Below are positions 39,579-49,730 of a stretch of 64,000 nucleotides of DNA, in pieces. The notes below the pieces were generated by a model. It was not told where the DNA came from and made no database searches. It saw only the letters and a program-made list of their open reading frames with translations. The stretch spans positions 1-64,000 of the forward strand of contig NZ_CAJFCI010000043.1 of assembly GCF_904061905.1 (NCBI RefSeq), read 5' to 3'. A program made the position numbers and the translations under genes. The first letter of the stretch is position 1; each line of letters opens with the position of its first letter. The stretch is from Zestomonas carbonaria (GTDB lineage Bacteria; Pseudomonadota; Gammaproteobacteria; Pseudomonadales; Pseudomonadaceae).

Positions 39579-39944
39579 CTATTGCCCCAGCGCAGTCAGG
39601 TCGCGCTCCAGCAGTTCCTCGTCGCCGAGGTTGAGCTCCACCAGGCGGCGCAGGTGGCTGATCGAGTCGAGGTCGATGTGCCGGCATTCGAAGCCCAGCA
39701 GGTCGTCCTGGCTGCGGGTCAGCACGGCCTCCATGGTCACCTCGATATCCTCGGACAGGCGAATGCTTGCCATGAAGGGCCGTCCGGCATCGCCGTCCCA
39801 GCCCTGCGGGCGCTCCACCAGCAATCCCTTGAGCGACAGGTCGTGCAGGACCACCGGCCAGCGCCGGCTATCCTGGCTGATCTCGGTGCTGGCGTCGAAC
39901 GCCACGCGGTGGAAGCGCCGCCGCTCGTGTTGGGGATCGCTCAT
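39579..39944 (-). CDS. PilZ-domain c-di-GMP-binding protein, MapZ-like
   Basis: 121 residues. Starts [20 protein letters not shown] with the RxxxR motif, followed by [10 protein letters not shown] for the D/NxSxxG c-di-GMP loop. The ending [20 protein letters not shown] closely resembles P. aeruginosa PA4608 (MapZ), which in the c-di-GMP-bound state inhibits the chemotaxis methyltransferase CheR1. The same radA neighbour supports orthology. Predicted cytoplasmic. Confidence 0.92.
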   Translation of the reverse strand: MSDPQHERRRFHRVAFDASTEISQDSRRWPVVLHDLSLKGLLVERPQGWDGDAGRPFMASIRLSEDIEVTMEAVLTRSQDDLLGFECRHIDLDSISHLRRLVELNLGDEELLERDLTALGQ

Positions 39945-39970
39945 CTAAGTGCTCCTCGCTGTTTCATCCA

Positions 39971-40432
39971 CTATAGCCAGCGCCGCACGCGAGCACGGTA
40001 GCGTCGGTAGCTGTCGCCGAACTGGCGCTCCAGCACGACTTCCTCGGGAACGATCACGCCGAGGGTCATGGTCAGGATCAGCAGCGGCAGGAGTATCCAC
40101 GGCCACCAACTGTGTATCAGCAGGGCGATGCCGCCGTAGATCAGGTTGAAACCCAGGTAGATCGGATTGCGCGAGTAGCGGAACGGGCCGCTCTCCAGCA
40201 GGTGCCTGGGCTTCTTGTAGGGGTTGATGGTGGTCTTGTGCTGGGCCATCGCCAGGGCCGACCAGGCGGACAGCAGGATGCCCGCGTCGATCAGTCCCCA
40301 GCCGAGGTAGATGGTCCAGTTGTTCTCGGGGAGTGGCAGCGGCAGCAGATAGGTGAGCCCCCAGGCGACACCGATGAAGATCAGGTAGATCAGCGGGGGA
40401 GCGAGGATGATACGGCCGTTGCGGGTGGACAT
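39971..40432 (-). CDS. Isoprenylcysteine carboxyl methyltransferase-family membrane protein
   Basis: 153 residues with four hydrophobic segments. The C-terminal signature GPFRYSRNPIYLGFNLIYGG and the charged EEVVLERQFGDSYRRYRARVRRWL match the ICMT/PEMT family, which methylate small or lipid substrates with AdoMet. No substrate can be named. It lies 26 bases before the PilZ gene on the same strand. Confidence 0.85.
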   Translation of the reverse strand: MSTRNGRIILAPPLIYLIFIGVAWGLTYLLPLPLPENNWTIYLGWGLIDAGILLSAWSALAMAQHKTTINPYKKPRHLLESGPFRYSRNPIYLGFNLIYGGIALLIHSWWPWILLPLLILTMTLGVIVPEEVVLERQFGDSYRRYRARVRRWL

Positions 40433-40556
40433 GATGCCTCCTGGCGGAAACTCGGACTTCAGTGTAGCGACATTGTCGCCGGTGGTTTGACAGCTTCGGA
40501 AGTGTCGCCAAAGCTCCTAGAGCAGTTTTACCGACAATACCCTCTGGAGCGGACAT

Positions 40557-41063
40557 ATGGATAAGCGACTGCTGAGCAAAGGTTTGATCATCGGGATGCT
40601 GGGGGCAATGAGCCTGGGGGCGCAAGCCGACCAGGCCGGCGGCAATGGTTGCGGCTGGGGCAACATGCTGTTCGAAGGCCAGCGCGGCCTGTTCCCCCAC
40701 TTGCTCGCCACCACTACCAACGGCACTTCGGGTAACGCCACCTTCGGCCTGACATCGGGCACCAATGGCTGCGACTCCAGCGCCCGGCTCGGCTACGGCG
40801 GCCGTTCCTGGCTGGCCATGAACGGCATGCTCGATTCCATCGCCGAAGACATGGCCCAGGGCCATGGCGAAGCGCTGGATGCCTACGCCACGCTGCTTGG
40901 TGTGGAGAAGGCCGACCGCGAGCGTTTCGCCAAGGTCACCCACGAACACTTCAACACCATCTTCAGCAGTCCCGATGTAACCAGCGAGCAAGTGCTGACC
41001 GCCACCCTTGAAGTCATGAGCCGGGACGCGCAACTGGCGCGCTATGCCAAGCAGCCCGCCTGA
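40557..41063 (+). CDS. DUF3015 secreted protein
   Basis: 168 residues with a signal peptide (MDKRLLSKGLIIGMLGAMSLGAQA). The mature protein begins with NGCGWGNMLFEGQRGLFPHLLATTTNGTSGN, the DUF3015 hallmark. Two cysteines (GCGWG, NGCDSS) could pair. Function unknown. It is followed by a terminator at 41086. Upstream gap of 124 bases contains the promoter. Confidence 0.85.
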   Translation: MDKRLLSKGLIIGMLGAMSLGAQADQAGGNGCGWGNMLFEGQRGLFPHLLATTTNGTSGNATFGLTSGTNGCDSSARLGYGGRSWLAMNGMLDSIAEDMAQGHGEALDAYATLLGVEKADRERFAKVTHEHFNTIFSSPDVTSEQVLTATLEVMSRDAQLARYAKQPA

Positions 41064-41085
41064 TCGGTTCGCTGCCGTGACGTTG

Positions 41086-41110
41086 AGCCGGGCCATGCCC
41101 GGCTTTTGTT
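41086..41110 (+). terminator. Rho-independent terminator after the DUF3015 gene
   Basis: AGCCGGG-loop-CCCGGCT stem followed by TTTGTT, 23 bases after the stop codon. Confidence 0.85.
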
Positions 41111-41263
41111 TGCGTGTGGGGCCGGTCGATGGGCTCTCTACGGCTCCATGCCGCCTCTGCGCCGGGACGTTTCGGAAAGGTTCCAGGCGCCTGTCCGATG
41201 GTCAATTCCGCTGGGCGAGCTAATCTTGAGCGGCAGTTGGTCCGTAAATTTCTGGAGTGACCC

Positions 41264-43330
41264 ATGAACAACAACAGTAGCGTCCTGCGGCATATTCCCT
41301 GGGTGGTGCTGGCGGTTGTGGGCGCGCTTGCGTTGGGAGTCGTGGCCCTGCGCCGTGGCGAGGCGATCAACGCGCTATGGATAGTGGTCGCCGCGGTGGC
41401 CATCTATCTGGTCGCCTACCGTTACTACGCGCTGTTCATCGCCACCAAGGTGATGCAACTCGACGCCAGCCGCGCCACCCCGGCGTTGCTGCACAATGAC
41501 GGCCTGGACTACGTGCCGACCAACAAGCACGTGCTGTTCGGCCACCACTTCGCCGCGATCGCCGGCGCCGGCCCGCTGGTGGGCCCGGTATTGGCCGCGC
41601 AGATGGGCTACCTGCCCGGCACCCTGTGGCTGATCTCCGGCGTGGTCCTGGCCGGTGCGGTGCAGGACTTCATGGTGCTGTTCATGTCCACCCGCCGCAA
41701 CGGCCGTTCGCTGGGCGAGATGGTCCGCGAGGAGATGGGGCAGATTCCCGGCACCATCGCGTTGTTCGGCTGCTTCCTGATCATGATCATCATCCTCGCG
41801 GTGCTCTCGCTGATCGTGGTCAAGGCCTTGGCCGAGAGCCCGTGGGGCATGTTCACGGTGATGGCGACCATCCCCATCGCGGTGTTCATGGGTGTGTACA
41901 TGCGCTTCATCCGCCCCGGGAAGATCGGCGAAATCTCGGTGATCGGCGTTGCGCTGCTGCTCGGTTCGATATGGCTGGGCGGGGTGATCGGCCACGATCC
42001 GGACTGGGCGCCGCGGTTCACCTTCACCGGCGTGCAGATTACCTGGATGCTGGTGGGCTATGGCTTCGTTGCCGCCGTGCTGCCGGTCTGGCTGATCCTG
42101 GCGCCGCGCGACTACCTGTCGACCTTCCTGAAGATCGGCACCATCGTCGCCCTGGCGATCGGCATCCTGATCGTCATGCCCGACCTGAAGATGCCGGCGC
42201 TGACCCAGTTCGTCGACGGCACCGGCCCGGTGTGGAAGGGCTCCCTGTTCCCGTTCCTGTTCATCACCATCGCCTGTGGCGCGGTGTCCGGCTTCCATGC
42301 GCTGATCTCTTCCGGCACCACGCCGAAGCTGCTGGCCAGCGAATCCCATGCCCGCTACATCGGTTACGGCGGCATGCTGATGGAATCCTTCGTGGCCATC
42401 ATGGCGATGGTCGCCGCCTCGGTGATCGAGCCGGGCATCTACTTCGCGATGAACAGCCCGGCGGCGATCGTCGGCTCGGACACCGTCAGCGTCGCCGCGG
42501 CGGTCAGTAGCTGGGGCTTCACGATCACCCCCGAGCAACTGGAAGCCACTGCGCGGGACATCGGCGAGAACACCATCCTCGCCCGTGCCGGCGGCGCGCC
42601 GACCCTGGCGGTGGGCATCGCCTACATCCTCCACCAGGTACTGCCGGGCGAGAACACCATGGCGTTCTGGTACCACTTCGCGATCCTCTTCGAGGCGCTG
42701 TTCATCCTCACCGCGGTGGACGCCGGTACCCGTGCCGGACGCTTCATGCTGCAGGACCTGCTCGGCGAGTTCGTGCCCGCCCTGAGCAACACCGAGTCCT
42801 GGACCGCCAACATGCTGGCCACCGCCGGCTGCGTGGCGCTATGGGGCTGGCTGCTGTACCAGGGCGTGATCGACCCGTTGGGCGGCATCAACACGCTGTG
42901 GCCGCTGTTCGGCATCTCCAACCAGATGCTGGCCGGCATCGCGCTGATGCTCGGCACCGTGGTGTTGATCAAGATGAAGCGCCAGCGCTACGCCTGGGTC
43001 ACCCTGGTGCCGGCGCTGTGGCTGCTGATCTGCACCACCACGGCGAGCCTGATCAAGCTGTTCGACCCGAACCCGGCGGTCGGCTTCATCGCCCTCGCCA
43101 ACAAGTACAGCGATGCCCTGGCCGCCGGCCAGGTGCTCGCTCCAGCCAAGGACGTCGAGCAGATGCAGCACGTGATCTTCAACGCTTACACCAACACCGC
43201 GCTGACCGTGCTGTTCCTGGTTGTGGTGCTGAGCATCCTGTTCTATTCCATCCGGGTCAGCGTCAAGGCCCTGGGCAAGGGCGAGCGCACCGACCAGGAA
43301 ACGCCGTTCCAGCCGATTCCAGAGGCGTAA
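41264..43330 (+). CDS. cstA: Carbon starvation protein CstA, peptide/pyruvate transporter
   Basis: 688 residues with about 16-18 membrane segments. Conserved blocks are DYVPTNKHVLFGHHFAAIAGAGPLVGPVLAAQMGYLPGTLW, ISSGTTPKLLASESHARYIGYGGMLMESFVAIMAM and LFGISNQMLAGIALMLGT. CstA homologues transport peptides or pyruvate, and the gene is a known CbrB/Crc-controlled locus in pseudomonads. It is followed 45 bases later by ybdD. The start is MNNNSSVLRHIPWV, with an Hfq/Crc motif over the first codons. Confidence 0.95.
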   Translation: MNNNSSVLRHIPWVVLAVVGALALGVVALRRGEAINALWIVVAAVAIYLVAYRYYALFIATKVMQLDASRATPALLHNDGLDYVPTNKHVLFGHHFAAIAGAGPLVGPVLAAQMGYLPGTLWLISGVVLAGAVQDFMVLFMSTRRNGRSLGEMVREEMGQIPGTIALFGCFLIMIIILAVLSLIVVKALAESPWGMFTVMATIPIAVFMGVYMRFIRPGKIGEISVIGVALLLGSIWLGGVIGHDPDWAPRFTFTGVQITWMLVGYGFVAAVLPVWLILAPRDYLSTFLKIGTIVALAIGILIVMPDLKMPALTQFVDGTGPVWKGSLFPFLFITIACGAVSGFHALISSGTTPKLLASESHARYIGYGGMLMESFVAIMAMVAASVIEPGIYFAMNSPAAIVGSDTVSVAAAVSSWGFTITPEQLEATARDIGENTILARAGGAPTLAVGIAYILHQVLPGENTMAFWYHFAILFEALFILTAVDAGTRAGRFMLQDLLGEFVPALSNTESWTANMLATAGCVALWGWLLYQGVIDPLGGINTLWPLFGISNQMLAGIALMLGTVVLIKMKRQRYAWVTLVPALWLLICTTTASLIKLFDPNPAVGFIALANKYSDALAAGQVLAPAKDVEQMQHVIFNAYTNTALTVLFLVVVLSILFYSIRVSVKALGKGERTDQETPFQPIPEA
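41267..41276 (+). promoter_or_regulatory. Candidate Hfq/Crc catabolite-activity motif at the cstA start
   Basis: AACAACAACA begins directly after the cstA ATG (41264) and contains a perfect AANAANAA. It lies 9 bases after GGAG (41254-41257). Sites here are where Hfq/Crc blocks ribosome binding in known Crc targets. Confidence 0.65.
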
Positions 43331-43374
43331 CCCGAGCCCGGCCCCTGTGCCGGGCCTCTACCAGGTAACCGCAG

Positions 43375-43578
43375 ATGTTCAACGATCTGAGCCGCATGGG
43401 TAAGTATCTGGGCCAGGCCGCCCGGATGCTGGTAGGCATGCCTGACTACGACACCTACGTCGAGCACATGCGCAGCAAGCACCCGGACAAACCGGTGATG
43501 AGCTATGAGGAGTTCTTCCGCGAACGCCAGGAGGCCCGCTACGGTGGTGGCAAGGGCAGGCCGTTCCGTTGTTGCTGA
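43375..43578 (+). CDS. ybdD: YbdD/YjiX family small protein
   Basis: 67 residues. [55 protein letters not shown] matches the YbdD/YjiX (DUF466) family in pattern, ending in RPFRCC. It is almost always the partner of CstA-type transporters (cstA-ybdD, btsT-yjiX). A CCCGGC/GCCGGG stem-loop lies between cstA and this gene and might lower its expression relative to cstA. Confidence 0.9.
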   Translation: MFNDLSRMGKYLGQAARMLVGMPDYDTYVEHMRSKHPDKPVMSYEEFFRERQEARYGGGKGRPFRCC

Positions 43579-43594
43579 TCAGGCGCCCGCAACG

Positions 43595-43623
43595 AAAAAG
43601 GGAGGCCGAAGCCTCCCTTTTTT
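43595..43623. terminator. Bidirectional terminator between ybdD and bamD
   Basis: Stem GGGAGGC/GCCTCCC with an A-run before and a T-run after, so it works for both convergent transcripts. Confidence 0.88.
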
Positions 43624-43639
43624 CTGTCGCCGCGATCGA

Positions 43640-44659
43640 TCAGTCGAACAGGCCGAAGGTCATGTAGCTCCACCAGGAGCGACCCTTGCCTTTGGCCTCG
43701 GCTTCACGGTCATCTTCTTCGATGGCTTCCTGGTTTTCCGGCAGCAGTTCTGACGGAATGGCGTCCTGAGCATCCTGGTACTGCTTGAGCACGTCCTGGC
43801 TGGCGCGGGTTTGGCCCGGGGGCAGCGGGGTGTCGTTCTCGATCAGGCCAAGGGTGGCCTTGCTCAGCCAGGAGCGGTTGTCGGCCTCGTCTTCCCGCGG
43901 CGCGAACTCGCCATTGTCCAGGCTCGGGTGGTCCGGGTAGTTCAGCTTGAGGGTTTCCAGGCTGGACGCGGCCAGGTCGTCGAGGTGCAGGCGCTGGTAG
44001 GCCTCGGTCATGATCGCAAGGCCATCGCCGACAGCCGGGGTTTCCTGGAAGTTCTCCACCACGTAGCGGCCGCGGTTGGCGGCGGCGACATAGGCCTGGC
44101 GCTTCAGGTAGTAGTTGCCGACGTGCACCTCGTAGGCGGCCAGCAGGTTGCGCAGGTAGATCATGCGCTGCTTGGCGTCCGGCGCGTAGCGGCTGTTCGG
44201 ATAGCGGCTGGTGAGCTGGGCGAACTCGTTGAACGAGTCACGCGCCGCGCCCGGGTCGCGCTTGGTCATGTCCAGCGGCAGGAAGCGGGCGAGCAGGCCG
44301 CGATCCTGGTCGAACGAGGCCAGGCCCTTGAGGTAGTAGGCGTAGTCGACGTCGGGATGCTGCGGATGCAGGCGGATGAAGCGCTCGGCGGCGGCCCTGG
44401 CGGCTTCCGGCTCGACGTTCTTGTAGTAGGCGTAGATCAGTTCGAGCTGTGCCTGCTCGGCATAGCGTCCGAACGGGTAGCGGGACTCCAGCGCCTTCAG
44501 CTTGTTCACCGCACTGGTGTAGCTCTTGTTGTCCAGGTCGGCCTGGGCCTGCCGGTACAGCTCGGCCTCGCTGAGGTTCTCGTCGACCTGCTCCTTGGTG
44601 GAGGAACAGGCGGCGGTGAAGGCGAGGATGGCGATCAGCAGCAGGTGTTTCACTTGCAT
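43640..44659 (-). CDS. bamD: Outer membrane assembly lipoprotein BamD
   Basis: 339 residues from ATG 44659. Lipoprotein signal peptide [20 protein letters not shown] with lipobox TAAC; Cys18 is the lipidation site. TPRs begin at [32 protein letters not shown], and [23 protein letters not shown] is the usual BamD core. Part of the BAM complex that inserts outer-membrane beta barrels. The C-terminal extension (about 250-339) is longer than in E. coli BamD, a Pseudomonas trait. Divergent from rluD. Confidence 0.94.
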   Translation of the reverse strand: MQVKHLLLIAILAFTAACSSTKEQVDENLSEAELYRQAQADLDNKSYTSAVNKLKALESRYPFGRYAEQAQLELIYAYYKNVEPEAARAAAERFIRLHPQHPDVDYAYYLKGLASFDQDRGLLARFLPLDMTKRDPGAARDSFNEFAQLTSRYPNSRYAPDAKQRMIYLRNLLAAYEVHVGNYYLKRQAYVAAANRGRYVVENFQETPAVGDGLAIMTEAYQRLHLDDLAASSLETLKLNYPDHPSLDNGEFAPREDEADNRSWLSKATLGLIENDTPLPPGQTRASQDVLKQYQDAQDAIPSELLPENQEAIEEDDREAEAKGKGRSWWSYMTFGLFD

Positions 44660-44855
44660 GGCGGCTTGCGTCCCTGTGACGGCTGGCTGTCTTGGCCAGG
44701 GCCGTCCTGTTATGATGAGGCCCCGGTGACGCCGGGACAAAAAGACGCCGTATTTAACCACAAGCGCGTAGCCGAAACCAAAGGCCCGCCCCCGCCGTTG
44801 CATAGGGTCTGCTGACGTTTCGTCACGGCTCGTGCCGAAACGCCAACAGACCCTT

Positions 44856-45830
44856 ATGTCCCCCATCGAAAAACAGCTCATCCAGCTAAGTGCCGAGGTT
44901 CCGTCCGAATTGGGCGGGCAGCGCCTCGACCAGGTCGCCGCGCAGGTGTTCCCCGATTATTCCCGCTCCCGCCTGTCCTCCTGGATCAAGGATGGCCGGT
45001 TGACGGTCGATGGCGCCGTGCTGCGCCCGCGCGACATCGTCCACGGCGGCAGCCGGCTCAGCCTGGAGGCCGAACAGGAAGCCCAGGGCGAGTGGCTGGC
45101 CCAGGACATCGAGCTGAACATCGTCTACGAGGACGAGCACATCCTGGTGCTCGACAAGCCCGCCGGGCTGGTGGTCCACCCGGCCGCCGGCCACCAGGAC
45201 GGCACCCTGCTCAATGCCTTGCTGCACCACGTGCCGGAGTTGGTCAACGTGCCGCGCGCCGGCATCGTCCATCGCCTGGACAAGGACACCACCGGCCTGA
45301 TGGTGGTGGCCAAGACCCTCATCGCGCAGACCCGCCTGGTCGAACAGTTGCAGGCGCGCAGTGTCAGCCGCATCTACGAGGCCATCGTCATCGGCGTGAT
45401 CACCGCTGGCGGCACCATCGACGCGCCGATCGGCCGGCATGGCACGCAGCGGCAGAAGATGGCCGTGACCGAGGGCGGCAAGCCGGCGGTCAGCCACTAC
45501 CGGGTGCTCGAGCGTTTCCGCTCGCATACCCACACCCGCGTCAAGCTGGAGACCGGGCGTACCCACCAGATCCGTGTGCACATGGCCCACGTCGGCTATC
45601 CGCTGGTGGGCGACCCGGTGTATGCGGGGCGCTTCCGCATTCCGCCGGCGGCCAGCCAGACCCTGGTGCAGGAGCTCAAGAGCTTTCCGAGGCAGGCCCT
45701 GCACGCACGCTTCCTCGAGCTCGACCACCCGGCGACCGGCCAGCGCATGAAATGGGAATCGCCGCTGCCCGACGATTTCGTCTGGCTGCTCACCCTGCTG
45801 CGCCAGGATCGCGATGCCTTCGTCGGCTGA
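44856..45830 (+). CDS. rluD: 23S rRNA pseudouridine(1911/1915/1917) synthase
   Basis: 324 residues when started at ATG 44856 ([21 protein letters not shown]); an upstream in-frame ATG at 44832 would add eight residues, and neither has a strong ribosome site. N-terminal S4 domain ([32 protein letters not shown]) and catalytic core with the aspartate in [46 protein letters not shown] is diagnostic. It overlaps pgeF by 17 bases. Confidence 0.94.
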   Translation: MSPIEKQLIQLSAEVPSELGGQRLDQVAAQVFPDYSRSRLSSWIKDGRLTVDGAVLRPRDIVHGGSRLSLEAEQEAQGEWLAQDIELNIVYEDEHILVLDKPAGLVVHPAAGHQDGTLLNALLHHVPELVNVPRAGIVHRLDKDTTGLMVVAKTLIAQTRLVEQLQARSVSRIYEAIVIGVITAGGTIDAPIGRHGTQRQKMAVTEGGKPAVSHYRVLERFRSHTHTRVKLETGRTHQIRVHMAHVGYPLVGDPVYAGRFRIPPAASQTLVQELKSFPRQALHARFLELDHPATGQRMKWESPLPDDFVWLLTLLRQDRDAFVG

Positions 45831-46554
45831 TGGCTGGATCGTCCCGGACTGGCCGGCGCCGGCGCGGGTCCGTGCCTGCGTCACCACGCGGGCCGGTGGC
45901 GTCAGTGAGGAACCCTTTGCCAGTTGCAACCTTGGCGACCATGTCGGCGACGACCCGGCCGCGGTCGCCGAGAACCGCCGGCGCCTGACGGCCGCGCTGG
46001 GCTGCCGGCCGGCCTGGTTGCGCCAGGTGCATGGCGTGCGGGTGGTCCAGGCTGACCCGACCCGTGTCGAGGAGGCCGACGGTTGCTGGACCGGGGCGCC
46101 CGGCATCGCGTGTACGGCTATGACCGCGGATTGCCTGCCGGCACTGTTCTGCGACCGTGCCGGCAGCCGCGTTGCCGCCGCCCATGCCGGCTGGAGAGGT
46201 CTGGCCGGTGGCGTGCTGGAGGCCACCCTGGATGCCTTGGCGCTGCCGCCGGACGAACTGCTGGTATGGCTCGGTCCGGCCATCGGCCCGCAGGCGTTCG
46301 AGGTCGGCACCGAGGTGCGCGAAGCCTTCGTCGCGCAGCACGTCGAAGCGGCGAACGCCTTCGTTGCGAGCGTCAATCCCGGCAAGTTCATGGCCGATAT
46401 CTACCAGTTGGCGCGTATTCGCCTCGCCGCCCGTGGCGTTACCGCCGTATATGGTGGCGGTTTCTGTACCGTCAGCGATCCACGCTTCTATTCCTATCGG
46501 CGTGCTGCGCGCACCGGCCGCTTCGCCAGCCTGATCTGGTTGCAGGAGCCCTGA
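45814..46554 (+). CDS. pgeF: Peptidoglycan editing factor PgeF (polyphenol oxidase/laccase-like family)
   Basis: 246 residues. Metal-binding His/Cys residues lie in LRQVHGVRVVQAD, CTAMTADCLPALFCD and AAAHAGWRGLAGG. The YfiH/PgeF family removes misincorporated L-serine from peptidoglycan precursors in E. coli and was earlier annotated as laccase. The start at 45814 overlaps rluD; translation is coupled. clpB follows after 215 bases. Confidence 0.92.
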   Translation: MPSSADGWIVPDWPAPARVRACVTTRAGGVSEEPFASCNLGDHVGDDPAAVAENRRRLTAALGCRPAWLRQVHGVRVVQADPTRVEEADGCWTGAPGIACTAMTADCLPALFCDRAGSRVAAAHAGWRGLAGGVLEATLDALALPPDELLVWLGPAIGPQAFEVGTEVREAFVAQHVEAANAFVASVNPGKFMADIYQLARIRLAARGVTAVYGGGFCTVSDPRFYSYRRAARTGRFASLIWLQEP

Positions 46555-46665
46555 CCGCCAAGCGGGACTCGAAGCCTGGGTTGATTGGCTGAAACGGAAC
46601 GCCGCCCGACCCACCCCGCGGTCCATGTCCAAGCGTCGTACCTGACCCATGTCAAACCCGCGACG

Positions 46666-46693
46666 CTTGAATCGCGGAAAACTGTCCTCATCT
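46666..46693 (+). promoter_or_regulatory. Sigma-32 heat-shock promoter of clpB
   Basis: -35 CTTGAA (46666-46671), 14-base spacer, -10 CCTCATCT (46686-46693). The -35 is perfect and the -10 has one mismatch to CCCCATnT. It is 77 bases before the clpB ATG. ClpB is a standard sigma-32 target. Confidence 0.8.
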
Positions 46694-46769
46694 AGTCTTC
46701 AACTCTGCGGATCTTTCGTTGTTGGGCGTCCATCTGCCCGGTCCGCACTCCAGAAGGAAGGACATATCC

Positions 46770-49334
<2,565 letters not shown>

Positions 49335-49351
49335 GTGCAGCGCGCAACAGA

Positions 49352-49376
49352 AAGCCCCGCCTTGGCGGGGCTTTTT
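49352..49376 (+). terminator. Rho-independent terminator of clpB
   Basis: AGCCCCGCC/GGCGGGGCT stem with a TT loop, followed by five T, 17 bases after the clpB stop. Confidence 0.9.
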
Positions 49377-49388
49377 GCTGGGCGCGTT

Positions 49389-49721
49389 TCACAGCCGCTT
49401 GAGCAGGGCCTTCAGGGCTTCGGCATGTTCTTCGGCGAGGTCGATGATGTGGAAGCCGGCCCAGTGGTGCAGGTTGTCGGCCGCTGGCCGGGTCCACAGG
49501 CAGTCGGCGCCCAGTATCACTTCGCGAATGCCGTCGATCGGCGCCGCCGGGGTCAGGCAGCACTCGATGACGCTGTCGACCTGCGGGGGCGTTTCGCTGA
49601 ACAGCATGAAGCCGTCGGTGGACAGGTCCACTACACGACCAAGGCGCTGGGTGGTATTGAGGTCGAAGACTTCCAGTTGTAGTTCGGTGGTGCGGCGGCT
49701 GTGCTGGCGGCGATCTTCCAT
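49389..49721 (-). CDS. PilZ-domain protein
   Basis: 110 residues. MEDRRQHSRRTTELQLEVFD supplies the RxxxR c-di-GMP arm and VVDLSTDGFMLFSET the DxSxxG motif. Predicted cytoplasmic c-di-GMP receptor of unknown target. It starts 9 bases after the stop of the DUF1631 gene on the same strand, so the pair is probably one operon. Confidence 0.85.
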   Translation of the reverse strand: MEDRRQHSRRTTELQLEVFDLNTTQRLGRVVDLSTDGFMLFSETPPQVDSVIECCLTPAAPIDGIREVILGADCLWTRPAADNLHHWAGFHIIDLAEEHAEALKALLKRL

Positions 49722-49730
49722 TGCAGCTCC

